Assembly: GCA_910589415.1 (NCBI GenBank)
Contig: OU342630.1
Span: forward strand, 27,189,867-27,253,866
Reading direction: 5' to 3'
Source: Malachius bipustulatus
Lineage: Eukaryota > Arthropoda > Insecta > Coleoptera > Melyridae
Length of the DNA: 64,000 nt
Below are positions 1 to 11,045 of the stretch, piece after piece (the first letter of the stretch is position 1; each line of letters opens with the position of its first letter). Made by a program: the position numbers and the translations under genes. Under the pieces are notes generated by a model, which searched no databases, was not told the origin of the DNA, and was given only the letters and a program-made list of their open reading frames with translations.

Positions 1-1352
1 CTTTTTTTTTTAAAACGAAAACCTGTCAAGTTATCGAGATGTCAAAATTGACATTTTTAATTTTTGTCATTGGGTCTTGTTAAAAACATCAATCACTCTA
101 GTGCACAGTAATTTTTAGATCGCATTTAGTGTGTTCTTCATTATTAACTCAAGTGTCAACCTTGAATTTGGAAAGTTCTGTGAACCCGTTCATCGTTTCT
201 GAAGCCATAATGGCTAACTATCCGCCGCAGGAGATAATAGACATTATTATTTCGTACGGTGCAGTTGGCGAAAATGCGCGGGCAGCCGCAATTCATTATG
301 CCAACAGATTTCCTTTACGGCGTCATCCCAATCATGTCACCATTCTCGCTTTACTGCGGAGTCGAGGTGGGTTTCTCCACCGACAAAGAAGAAAAAGGCG
401 GTATGATGATCCAGATGATCCAGAAATACTGACTGTCCTGGGGATGGTATTTATGAACCCCCACATCAGTCAACGTAGGATTTGTCGTTTGCTGAATATG
501 ACGTATGGGACGGTCAATCGAATTTTGAAGGCTACTCAGTACTCACTTCCACGCTTATCACATCTCTTTGCATCAGGCATTGACCGAAATTGACGCTGAA
601 GCAAGAGTCAGATTTTGTAGATGGGCGCAAGAACAAATTGTTCAGGATAGACAATTCTTCAATCGCGTGATGTTCAGTGATGAAGCTACCTTTAAGAACG
701 ATAAGACAATAAATCGGCATAATTCTCATTATTATTCTCGGATGCAGCCGCATTATGTTCGTGAGATTGATTATCAACACCGTTGGAGTATCAATGTCTG
801 GTGTGGCATAGAGAATGGTCAGCTGATCGGTCCGCATTTTTTTAGGGTAATTTTTTTCATTCAATATCAGCGATATCTCATTCTTACAGTCAAGTTTCTT
901 CCCGTTCTGCTACCCGCAAATTTAAAATTTGTTTAAGTTTCGCAAATTCTACAATTTCTTTCTCAGGTATTCTAGATGGCCCGACGTATCTACGATTCTT
1001 GCAACAAGATTTTCCGGTGCTGTTGGAGGATGTCGATTTGGACACACGTAGACAAATGTGGTTCCAGCAAGATGGTGCCCCGCCACATTATGCTGTTGCT
1101 GTAAGGAACTATCTGGAAGCTAGATTCCCAGGTCGGAAGAGGATGTGGCATTTCTTGGCCAGCAAAGAGCCCGGATTTAACATCCCCTGAATTTTTCTTA
1201 TGGGGGTATTTGAAAGGGGTTGTTTATGAGAGAGACCCAACAACACGGGAAGATATGAGGCAACGAATTATCGAGGCGTGCCAAAAATAATTTAAAAAAT
1301 CTCAATTTTGACATCTCGATAACTTGACAGGTTTTCGTTTAAAAAAAAAAAG
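1..1352 (+). mobile_element. IS630-Tc1-mariner superfamily DNA transposon, inactive
   Basis: The two ends are inverted copies of each other over about 55 bp: positions 3-50 read ...AACGAAAACCTGTCAAG... and positions 1295-1350 carry the reverse complement. The enclosed coding sequence is a broken DDE transposase on the plus strand. The window begins inside or at the left TIR, so the target duplication (normally TA in this superfamily) cannot be checked. Confidence 0.85.
210..1290 (+). pseudogene. Mariner-superfamily transposase with frameshifts and a possible intron
   Basis: The start is probably the ATG at 210 (MANYPPQEIIDIIISYG), followed by a helix-turn-helix N-terminal half. The frame breaks near 540-560, where translation resumes one frame over as HQALTEIDAEARVRFCRWAQ. 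Catalytic acids are visible in FSDEATF (about 675-700) and QQDGAPPHY (about 1067-1090). The third lies in SPDLTSPEFFLWG (about 1167-1205), which is out of frame by one base with the preceding segment. Between 847 and 966 a GT...AG-bounded 120 bp stretch separates GPHFF from GILDGPTYLRF; it may be an intron, although a one-base frame discrepancy remains. The sequence ends at a TAA at 1288. Encoded activity would be cut-and-paste transposition; this copy cannot make it. Confidence 0.8.
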
Positions 1353-1574
1353 TTTCAAACAAAAGTTTCACGTTTTTGTCAACTCAATCGACGTACGCCA
1401 TAAAAACTGGGGGTTTCCATTTAAAAAAATTTACTTGCCCCCACCTCCCGCGAGGGGTGGGGGAGAGGGGGGATGATTGTGCCCCCAAACTACGTCCCCC
1501 TAACAACCATACAACTTTTGTTCAAAACTTTTTTTTCAATAACCCCACAATTCCGAAATATTTCCCTGTTCAGA
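1353..1574. other. Unassigned spacer between mariner and copia relics
   Basis: This stretch contains a G/C-rich purine/pyrimidine patch (about 1435-1500) and no recognisable gene or terminal repeat. An open frame runs through it into the copia integrase but is not copia-like upstream of about 1575. Confidence 0.5.
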
Positions 1575-1579
1575 TTAAA

Positions 1580-2460
1580 ATGGATCACCCAGGGCAAGCT
1601 AAATTCTTAGAGATGAAAAATAAACATCTGGTTGAAGATGTAGGTCAGATAGATTATTTAACACCAGACGGAAATTTATGTGAAGCATGCATTAATGGTA
1701 AACAAGCCAGATTACCATTTTCAAAAGGTAAAGGCAAGAGCCACATCAAAAGACCCTTATTTATTGTACATTCAGATGTTTGTGGTCCAATCACTCCTTC
1801 TACTATGGACAATAAAAATTATTTTGTAATCTTTGTAGATGAGTACACTCATTATTGCACTACATACTTAATAGCGCATAAATCACAAGGATATTCAGTA
1901 TTCAAAGACTACATTTTAAAAAGTGAAAACCACTTTAATTTAAAAGTAGTTCACTTATATTGTGATAACGGGGGTAACCTATCAAACGAAATGAAGAATT
2001 TTTGTACCCAAAAAGGCATTAGTTTTCACCTGACTGTCCCACGGACGCCAAACTTGAATGGTGTTAGTGAGAGAATGAATAGGACAATAACAGAAAAAGC
2101 CTGTGCAATGCTAAACGGGGCTGCCTTAGAAAAGTGTTTCTGGGGTGAAGCAGTTCTAACTGCTACATATCTCATAAATATGAGTCCTACCAAAGCAATA
2201 AAAGTTAATAAGACACCATTCGAAATGTGGCATAATAAGAAGCCCATGCTAAAGTATTTAAGGGTTTTCGGTTCAACTGTGTACATTCATAATAAAACAC
2301 AGAAATCCAAATTTGATGAAATATTTGGATTATTTATCTTTTAAAGGTATACTGGTGGGATACGAACCGAATGGTTATAAAGTATGGGACACTGAAACTG
2401 ATAATTTAAATTAAAGCACGAGATGTTCTCGTAGATGAAGTTAATTTCTTGAGTCGAGAC
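1580..2460 (+). pseudogene. Copia GAG-pre-integrase and integrase core
   Basis: The sequence begins in the GAG-pre-integrase domain (HPGQAKFLEMKNKHL, then CEACINGKQARLPF, the end of the HHCC zinc region). The integrase core follows with HSDVCGPITP, FVDEYTHYC, YCDNGGNLSNEMKNFC and VPRTPNLNGVSERMNRT, so the D, D and E catalytic acids are present. VFGSTVYIH marks the C-terminal part. The open frame stops at 2344; homology continues one frame over (GILVGYEPNGYKVWD, then ARDVLVDEVNF) to about 2460 with stops. Downstream to 2776 is AT-rich sequence without coding signal. Confidence 0.88.
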
Positions 2461-2768
2461 CAAGAACCATTAAGGATTTCTTGTTGAGCAAGGCATTTTA
2501 CCGCATGGACGAGTTTTTGAAATATGAGTTTTACTTGAACTAATCGTATCGTTGAGTTTAATTGTATTTAATGTAGTATATGTATTCCTTTTGGTTTACT
2601 ATAGTTTTTACTCTTTGTACTGCATCATACCAACGGAATCTTTTTTCTGTATGATGATATGTTTGTGTATTTTAACTTTGTGTAATGTATCGGAGTGAAT
2701 TCTCCGCCTTTATATTATTTTGAAAATAATTGTAAACATTTTGTAATGGCCAGCAAATATAAACTCAA
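2461..2768. other. AT-rich stretch without recognisable feature
   Basis: The linker between the copia integrase and RT lies here in full-length elements, but this sequence shows no conserved protein. It could be a degraded insert. Nothing further is supported. Confidence 0.4.
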
Positions 2769-2776
2769 CTAAAAAA

Positions 2777-4129
2777 TAGGGATGCAACGAATACCGATTT
2801 TTGCCGAATACCGAATACGAATATTCGGCCATTAGTATTCGGCCGAATCCGAATATTCGGCCGGCCGAATATTATGGTTTTGTGAAATTTTTAATTCCTG
2901 GTGAGTCCACAGTGCCAGCTCTAACAGGCTCTTTATCTTTATTTTATTTGAGGGTTGTCCAACTTGTATCCATAACCAGTTTTTTACATGCATCTTTCAG
3001 TCATTCATGTGCCTTATAGGTTGGATTTTAGGTACCTAATAAAACAATAAATTCTCGGAAACGAACCGTTTCAGCGCTATTGTTGGTTGATTTTTATTGA
3101 CTTTATTGACTGTTTCATTTTCATATTGAAGCTCGAGTTTAGGCAAAACAATAACAGGGTATCAGAGGAATATTCAATTTTCAGTAAATAATCAATTATT
3201 CTTAGAAGTAGGTACCTGGGTACTTAATTTTTTTGTTACTGTTCCTGTCATTGAAATTTCAAGCAATTAGGTAAAGTGTAAGCAATTTCTATAAGTTCAT
3301 TAATTTCCCCCCTATAATAAAACACAAGAGGAATGTTATTAAATTTGTTAGATTTCAAGAATGAATAAGAAATGTCTAAAATTCAAACTGTGAAGTGTGA
3401 TTTATTGTTGATTTATAGCCCATTACCGTCAGCACTGGAATCTGATTCATGAAGTCATCCCATATTTCCATTATTGTTGTTTGTCTCTTTTGGTGAAATA
3501 GGTAGTTATGAACTTTGTCCTTTTCTTTTACGATATACTCGCCTTTCTCCTAACCATTGTATAAGTGGTTTGTTTACAAATTGAAAGGACCCACTTGAAA
3601 ACAGGAATTCTTTTAAATTTTTATACAATCATGAAGTCTGCCTTCTGTGTTATCTCTGATTTTTATTTCATAATTTCTCTGAAGAGTCCCTAAAATTAAT
3701 ACCGAATTGATGATAATATAGGAATATTATTGTGTAGGTATAAATTAGTATTTTTCAAGATAGGAAACCCGCTAAATTATAGGTACTTAGGAGATGCTGT
3801 AATTAAAGTGTAAAATATTCCGTCAATGCTTGAAAAAGAGTCCTATTCAGCTATAAAAATATTCAGGTAGATAGGTACCTAGTCTATTGTTAAGGGATTA
3901 ACTGTGATCAATAACAATAGATCCAAAAGCCATTATTATTTAGGAGTTTCCTAAAATGTCTTGAAAAATATGTAGGTATTTCTCTCGGTATTTCTATTCA
4001 TAAAAACTTGAGACATATTCGGCGGAGATATTCGGCGACAAATAGAAGTATTCGGCCGAATAGAATATTCGGCAAAATGGCCGAATATTACGTTCGCCGA
4101 ATAGTTGCCGAATATTCGTTGCATCCCTA
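2777..4129 (+). mobile_element. Non-autonomous hAT-type element, copy 1 (CCGAATATTCGG-rich)
   Basis: The termini are TAGGGATGCAACGAATA and its reverse complement. An exact 8 bp target duplication CTAAAAAA flanks them (2769-2776 and 4130-4137), which with the TAGGGATG end suggests the hAT superfamily. Both subterminal regions are crowded with the palindromic word CCGAATATTCGG and variants. No transposase is encoded. It is inserted in the copia relic. A closely similar 1373 bp copy lies inverted at 8594-9966. Confidence 0.88.
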
Positions 4130-4199
4130 CTAAAAAAGAAGGAATTCGGAAGGGGTTAGCAAAAACGCCCAAAATGAACCATGTAGAAAATCAGTAAAA

Positions 4200-5560
4200 G
4201 TAGATGAGTCAGGTGAAGTTAAAAATATCAATCAGCCTGAGAGTATGGCAGGGTCGCGTACAAATAATTCTTCAGAGAATGAAAAATCTGATGGTTTGAG
4301 AAGGAGTGATAGGATAAAAGAACTTCCCATAGTTAATTATAGGGAAGAGAATGTTCAAGGTGAATATCTAACGTATGCAATAACAATAAACGATCAAATT
4401 CCTGGTTCATATTCAGAAGTTAGGGATCGAGATGATAGAGTTAACTGGGAAATTGCAATAAAGGATGAACTCGATTCTCTTTCATTAAATAAGACCTGGT
4501 CTTTGGTCCAGAAACTTCCGAACAAAAACATTATAGATAGCAAATGGGTATTTACGATTAAAAATGATGAGTTTGGAAACCCAGTCAGGTCAGGTATAAA
4601 GCTAGACTTGTTGCTCGAGGTTTTAATCAAGAATATTTAGAATACTATACTGAAACTTTTGCACCTGTGGCAAGAATTTCAAGTTTCAGGTTTATCATTG
4701 CATTTGCAAATCAATTTAATTTATTGATACATCATATGGATGTAAAAATCTGCCTTTCTAAATGGAGTATTAAGAGAGGAACTTTATATGAAAGTTCCTG
4801 AAGGGGTTAAATACAATCAAATTAAAGAGCAATCAGGTTTGTAAATTGCATAAAGCCTTGTACGGATTAAAACAGGCAGCAAGGTGTTGGTATGAAACAT
4901 TTGAACTTGCATTGAAAGAGAGTTTAGATAAAGGAGAAATAAGTAGAAATATATATGTGGTACTTTATGTTGATGATCTTGTTATAGTAACAGCTGATTT
5001 GAGTGAAATGAATAATTTCAAGAGGTATTTAATGACCAAATTTAGAATGGTAGATTTAAATGAAATTAAACTGTTCCTAGGGATTAAATTGGAACGATCA
5101 AGTAGTAAAATTACTCTAGATCAAAGCCAATATTTAAGAACAGTGTTGACTAAATTCGGAATGCAAGACTGTAAAGCTGTCAGTACGCCTTTACCGAATA
5201 GATTAAATTACGAAGCACTTGAGTCTGATGAGAGTATCAATGCTCCCTGCCGAAACCTACTAGGTTGCTTAATGTATGTAACAGTGTGTACTCGTCCTGA
5301 TCTGATCACAGCTGTTAATATTTTAAGTAGGTATACTAATAAAAATAATAAAGAATTACTTATGGCAATGTTTAAAGCGTGTTGTTAGATACATCAAAGG
5401 GTCTCTGGATCTCAAGTTGACATACAAAAAAGGGAAATCTGATGTCATATTGAGTGAGTATGTTGACGCGGATTGGAGAAGTAATGACTAATGAAACAGA
5501 TAGACTGGCGGACACTACTGGTTACCTGTTCAAATTATTTCTCGTATCTGTTGGAATACG
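4200..5560 (+). pseudogene. Copia reverse transcriptase (RVT_2), broken
   Basis: The region reads ...WEIAIKDELDSLSLNKTWSL, DSKWVFTIK, then after a frameshift RLVARGFNQEYLEYY, FAPVARISSFR, HHMDVK and LHKALYGLKQAARCWY. The catalytic motif LYVDDLVIV (about 4963-4990) is intact. KLFLGIKLER and LLGCLMYVTVCTRPDL complete the domain, followed by VRYIKGSLDLKLTY at the start of RNase H. At least three frameshifts are present (near 4600, 4760-4830 and 5380). The copia RNase H continues up to the insertion at 5610. Confidence 0.88.
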
Positions 5561-5609
5561 AGAAGGCAGGCATCTGTGGCTGTATCATCCACAGAGGCAG
5601 AATATCGAT

Positions 5610-6833
5610 GGGTTTTTGACAAAACGTCTTAAGCGACAAAAACATCAAAATTGGGTTATTTGGTCTATAGGATTCCTAGCGCTGACCTCTAGGTGCCTGC
5701 AAACTTTTGTACCATTGTCAACGCATGCTATTCGTTTGTTTTAAGCTTTTCTGTTATCGTAATCTACGGTATTTTCAAATAAACAACGAAATTCACCCAA
5801 AAATAATCGTAAGCATCAGAGTACTACCGGCAAATAATCTTAAGCGCCGCAAAGTTGCGTCGCTTACGGTTGCGCGCTGGGCGCTTACGTTACCCGTCTC
5901 CCAGCTTCCACGTGCTGTTTCCTTCTTTTCTCAACAATAGATGAATGGTAAACTGCTAAACTGTTAGTTTGAATGTGAGGGTTGGTGTATACGGTCGTAA
6001 TACGAATACAAATACGTCATTTTCAAATTAGCCACCTTAAAATAGCTTCCTTGAAAAAGGGCGAGGATTGCATCAAAGTAAAGTACTGCTATTCTGATTC
6101 TGCAGATGAGTTTACCCTGCCAATTTCTGATGGACCATTGGCCAAAGGTAAAGTAGTGCGAAATGATTTATTTGCAATATTTCGGAGCTCTTTTGTTTTT
6201 AGGTATAAGTAAAAAGAAAATTTCAAAAGTTGTTGACACTTTATACCCATCTCCTAAATATCGTCAATAAAGTTCAAGAATCTTATGGAATGTATCATAC
6301 CCCAACGATATTGGGAAGAATACAAGTCATTTGTTGGCAGCAGTGACATCCCAGATACCTTAGGTGAGACTGACGAGGAAGATGAGAAAAAAACATTAGA
6401 AAGTAGTATTACGTTTCAGATCATTTAAAAAGTGGATTTTTATTTTTTATCGATTTTTATTTTTATTATTTATTTGTTTTGGTTGTTATACCTTCATACA
6501 TTAAACAATATAATTAATTTCTGCGTTTTTATATATAAAAATAGTGTGAGATCTATGTAAATTGCACAGTATTTCGCCCCGACATAATATTTTATGTGCA
6601 TCGTAAGAGACGAATCACTAAAAAAGATATACTGATAAAATATCGTAAGTCACCTAATTAGTGCAAAATGATGTATTTGTTTTGATATTAACCACCAAAT
6701 CGTTTAATATTGCAATAATAATATGACTTGGAAGTATTTGAGCTAATTAAATCTACTGTAAAAGTCATTATCTAAAAAAGTCAATTCCTGTAAAATGCAC
6801 TCTCTGTCGCTTACGACGTTTTGTCAAAAACCC
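5610..6833. mobile_element. Unclassified TIR transposon with 6 bp target duplication
   Basis: The ends are GGGTTTTTGACAAAACGTC and its exact reverse complement; the TIR match extends to about 28 bp with one mismatch (CTTAAGCGACA against CGTAAGCGACA). The flanking copies ATCGAT (5604-5609, 6834-6839) are a target duplication: removing the element and one copy restores the copia reading TEAEYRYMALFEAVREAIWL. The word CGTAAG/CTTAAGCG recurs in both subterminal regions (near 5627, 5806, 5835, 5859, 5881, 6600, 6643, 6806). Two short open stretches (5707-5940 and 5982-6212) do not resemble any transposase I know. Superfamily not assigned; a 6 bp duplication is uncommon. Confidence 0.8.
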
Positions 6834-7153
6834 ATCGATATATGGCCTTGTTTGAAGCGGTTCGAGAAGCAATTTGGTTAAAATCGCTAGCAAAAAGTAT
6901 AAATTTGCATTTGCTAAATCCTATTATTATCTATGAAGACAATAATGGTTGTATTAGTATTGCAAATAATCCAACAAATCATAAGAGGTCAAAACACATC
7001 GATATCAAATATAATTTCACTAGAGAACAAATTGAAAATAAGGTTATTCAATTGAACTATATTCCTACCGGTCAACAGCTTGCAGATGGACTGACTAAAC
7101 CATTACCTCCAGCCACTTTTCTGAAGATGTCGTGTGGAATGGGTCTTGAGTGA
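6834..7153 (+). pseudogene. Copia RNase H, C-terminal part
   Basis: The segment continues the copia frame after the inserted element: YMALFEAVREAIWLKSL, then IIIYEDNNGCISIANNPT, HKRSKHIDIKYNF and QLADGLTKPL. These are the last RNase H motifs of a copia polyprotein, including the D of YEDN. It ends at a TGA at 7151. The segment is open by itself, but its parent polyprotein is broken upstream. Confidence 0.88.
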
Positions 7154-7368
7154 AAAGTAGAAATTAAATATAATAATATAAGCATAAGAGATAACCGTTT
7201 CTGTTGTAAAATGATATGTACTATACAGTGTGTAAATGGTCTGATTGGGTTTTTCCTGGTTTTCCCATATCCTTTGCAGCAAATGCTGGACCATATGTTT
7301 TTTCGTTACCAGAAGGCATGAAGATGAATTCATTTCATATTTTTTCATGATTTATTTTTGAGGGGGCG

Positions 7369-7600
7369 TGTTGGATTCAGCTGTTTAAAAACAAATAATG
7401 AAAGCAGCGCGGGGATTCCCCTTGATACTTAGCCGCGCGGTCGTGACGATGAACTGAGAAGTTATAAATAGAACCCACCACGATTGTGCGTTTAATTCCG
7501 CCTCTGACTCTGGTATTGCAAGTACTAGTCAGTTACCGTGTATGAATTCATCTTCTAAGTGCAGGATTGTTTATCGTTCTGAATAAATTATATTAAATAA
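7369..7600 (+). repeat. Copia 3' LTR (right boundary approximate)
   Basis: A purine-rich tract (GAGGGGGCG, 7360-7368) immediately precedes TGTTGGATTC, the expected polypurine tract and LTR start. A TATA-like TATAAATAG lies near 7463 and an AATAAA at about 7582. The 5' LTR is absent, so the right end cannot be confirmed by comparison. Confidence 0.6.
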
Positions 7601-7782
7601 TTGTGGACTTTTCTTGCTATAAATCTAATGAAAACTCTACAATAAATTAATAAGTTATTTTCGATTATAAAAAGGATGTTTTCAACCCTTACATCGTAGA
7701 ATCTCTGCATACTGACGCATATTTTTTTCCAACTGCATATTATACATAGATTTAAAATTTGATGTACACCACTAAAACTTAC

Positions 7783-10700
7783 TTTTAATGCCAGTTTGAT
7801 AAACATTCATCGTGTAGACACCTCCACAAGTTTGTTGGATATCTCCGGGACATTTCATATTACAGGAAGAGTCTGCGAGTTTAGATGTGGCAGGAGGCTC
7901 ATCGTGGCCACAGAAACATTCACTCCTGTGAAACATTGATAATTAATAACAGCAACGGATAAAACAAATTAATCATTTCATTATTGCTATTGCTAGCACA
8001 AGTAATTTATTATTTATTGTAAAAGTTGAATACGGTTTTTTATGCATTTTAACTCAATAAAGTCAGATGATGGCTTTTTTTGAAGCTTGTTTTTGATAAA
8101 AAAATATACCCAAGTATACCATACTCGGTACTTTTTCAAGGTTAACTCTTACCTAGTCGAGATCTCAATTCTCATGCTTGAATATTACGCTTCCATTACT
8201 TTGAGAAATGATTATTAAAATTTGTGTACTATAGCCATATTCTCTTGATTTTTCAAATTTTTGAATCAATTGAATTATATTTATTGAGGGTAATCAGTAT
8301 CTTGCGCACTCATAGTATGCTGTTATAAACTTAATTTTTTAAGAGTACCTAGTAAATTTTCTTACCGTAGTGATGTAAGTTATTTTTTTCCAAATATATG
8401 ACCATTTTTGTAAAAATAAAAGTGGCAGCACTTCATCGAACATGTAAGTAAGTTTGGATTAGATAATATCACAGAGTAAGAGAGACATAGAGAGGAGTGA
8501 CAAGTGATAGTGAAGTGAAAGAGCATTAGTGGTCTGTGTATGTAAAAAATAGACAGACAGCTGATTAGTTAGATTTGTATAAGTTATAGTTGTTAGGGAT
8601 GCAACAAATATTCGGCAACTATTCGGCGAACGTAATATTCGGCCATTTTGCCGAATATTCTATTCGGCCGAATATTTCTATTTGTCGCCGAATATCTCCG
8701 CCGAATATGTCTCAAGTTTTTATGAATAGAAATACCGAGAGAAATACCTACATATTTTTCAAGACATTTTAGGAAACTCCTAAATAATAATGGCTTGGAT
8801 CTATTGTTATTGATCACAGTTAATCCCTTAACAATAGACTAGGTACCTATCTACCTGAATATTTTTATAGCTGAATAGGACTCTTTTTCAAGCATTGAGG
8901 GAATATTTTACACTTTAATTACAGCATCTCCTAAGTACCTATAATTTAGCGGGTTTCCTATCTTGAAAAATACTAATTTATACCTACACAATAATATTGC
9001 TATATTATCATCAATTGGGTATTAATTTTAGGGACTCTTCAGAGAAATTATGAAATAAAAATCAGAGATAACACAGAACCCAGACTTCATGATTGTATAA
9101 AAATTTAAAAGAATTCCTGTTTTCAAGTGGGTCCTTTCAATTTGTAAACAAACCACTTATATACTCTTATACAATGGTTAGGCGAAAGGCTAGTATCACA
9201 ATAGCTAGTATATCGTAAAAGAAAAGGACAAAGTTCATATCTACCCATTTCATCAAAAGAGACAAACAACAATAATGGAAATATGGGATGACTTCATGAA
9301 TCAGATTCAAGTGTTGACGTTAATGGGCTATAAATATAAATCAATAATAAATCACACTTCACCTTTTGAATTTTAGAAATTTCTAATTCATTCTTGAAAT
9401 CTAAAAAAATTAATAACATTGTTCCTCTTGTGTTTTATTATAGGGGGAAATTAATGAACTTATAGAAATTGCTTACACTTTACCTACTTGCTTGAAATTT
9501 CAATGACAGGAACAGTAACAAAAAAATTAAGTACCCAGGTACCTACTTCTAAGAATAATTGATTATTTACTGAAAATTGAATATTCCTCTGATACCCTGT
9601 TATTGTTTTGCCTAAACTCGAATGAAACAGTCAATAAAGTCAATAAAAATCACCCAACGATAGCGCTGAAACGGTTCCTTTCCGAGAATTTATTGTTTTA
9701 TTAGGTAGGTACCTAAAATCCAACCTATAAAGCACATGAATGACTGAAAGATGCATGTAAAAAACTGGTTATGAACAAGTTGGACAATCCTCAAATAAAA
9801 TAAAGAAAAAGAAGCCTGTTAGAGCTGGCACTGTAGACTCACCAGGAATAAAAAATTTCACAAAACCATAATATTCGGCCGGCCGAATATTCGGATTCGG
9901 CCGAATACTAATGGCCGAATATTCGTATTCGGTATTCGGCAAAAATCGGTATTCGTTGCATCCCTAATAGTTGTATTAGAGAATAAAGAATTTTGAAAGA
10001 TTTTTAATTTGGTATTAATAAAGTGTGAGACCCGTAATAACATGGTATATCGGGATGGCGTTGAATATTAACTACGAATAATCAACGATTTGGAAAAATT
10101 TTGAGGTCAAAGCTTCGGTATTAGGCGGTTCGGCACATCCCTAATTTATTATCTTTATTGACCAATGAAGTGGTTTTATTAAATAAGCAAAGGTTTTTGT
10201 CATAACTCATCAATTCTCAATAAATAAATGAGGAAAATGTAACGTAAATACACTTACGAAAACTGGACACCTGCAAATGGGAAGCCCGACTGAAGGCACA
10301 GTTGTATGCAGTACTCTGGTGAATTTTCTAATTTATTAACTCCTAAATATCCGGGCAATATACGGAAATCACTCTGATCTTTGAAACACCCTAATGGTTT
10401 ATTGGATGTGTACCCGTGATGGGGACATGAGTGAGTGAGGTTTCTGGGGTACAGCTGTCCCCACAGACTAAGGCACGTCACGTTGGCTATGTGCTGTTTA
10501 CAACGTTGCGATTTAGCTCGATGGATTGCAGATATCGCCTCCTTTCCTTTAATCTCGCAAATCGGCTTGAAATTTAACTCTTCCAATCTGAAATATGTTC
10601 ATATACATGGTCATTCATTATTATAGTGAGTTTATTAATTGTTGATATGAAATAAAGAGTTGTTTACCTCAATACTGTACGATTTGTTGAAGCGGGTTGT

Positions 10701-10912
10701 TTCTTCAAACTGTTGGCCGATCTTCCATCTTCATCACCTGACAGAATAGTGTTTGTCTTGCTTCGTATTCCCCAATTGGAAATTGAACTTGTTCGGAAAT
10801 TGTTGATGGTTACGAATCGGACAGCAAAGAATATTTGCAGTGCAAAAATTAAAAGCCCAACAATAAAGAAAGCTTTGTACCGTCTCAGCCATCGTGTTCT
10901 CATCCTTTTCAT
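7783..10912 (-). CDS. oxt: Peptide O-xylosyltransferase, first three coding exons (partial)
   Basis: Exons are 10912-10668, 10587-10258 and 7925-7783. Exon 1 encodes a short basic cytosolic tail and a membrane span (MKRMRTRWLRRYK, then FFIVGLLIFALQIFFAV), a Golgi type II anchor. Exon 2 encodes a cysteine-containing stem (CKQHIANVTCLSLWGQLYP) and the start of a WSC domain (LGCFKDQSDFRILPGYLG, CIQLCLQSGFPFAGVQF). Exon 3 completes it (SECFCGHDEPPATSKL, CPGDIQQTCGGVYTMNVY). Donors are GTAAAC, GTAAGT and GTAAGT; acceptors end in CAG; phases 2/1 match at both junctions. The enzyme family starts glycosaminoglycan synthesis by adding xylose to core-protein serines. The GT14 catalytic exons are not in the window. 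A stop lies in frame 15 codons upstream of the chosen ATG. Intron 2 holds a hAT-type element; intron 3 runs into the copia relic. Confidence 0.88.
7926..8585. other. oxt intron 2, left part, no feature
   Basis: AT-rich intronic sequence between exon 3 and the hAT-type element. I see no coding segment, RNA gene or terminal repeat. Confidence 0.5.
8594..9966 (-). mobile_element. Non-autonomous hAT-type element, copy 2
   Basis: It has the same termini and body as 2777-4129 in the opposite orientation. An exact 8 bp target duplication ATAGTTGT flanks it (8586-8593 and 9967-9974). It differs from copy 1 by scattered substitutions and small indels, including about 20 extra bases near 9185-9210. 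It lies inside oxt intron 2 and encodes no transposase. Confidence 0.9.
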
Positions 10913-11045
10913 TTCACCTTCGTCAACAGACTGCTCATTCTTATTATCTTTCTTAAACCTTCAAAAAATGTTATTTGTGCTGATAATTTTTAAGGTTTCT
11001 GTCATAGTTGGTAATCCTGCTGCTTATACACCTCCAGCTTTAGGT

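Larger units (their letters stand above)
1575..7600 (+). mobile_element. Ty1/copia retrotransposon relic, 5' truncated and twice interrupted
   Basis: The order of domains is GAG-pre-integrase, integrase, reverse transcriptase, RNase H, polypurine tract and LTR-like 3' end, which is the copia order. The 5' LTR, gag and protease are missing. A hAT-type element (2777-4129) sits between integrase and RT, and a TIR element (5610-6833) sits inside RNase H. Several frameshifts and stops show the copy is dead. Its tail lies in intron 3 of the oxt gene on the opposite strand. Confidence 0.9.
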
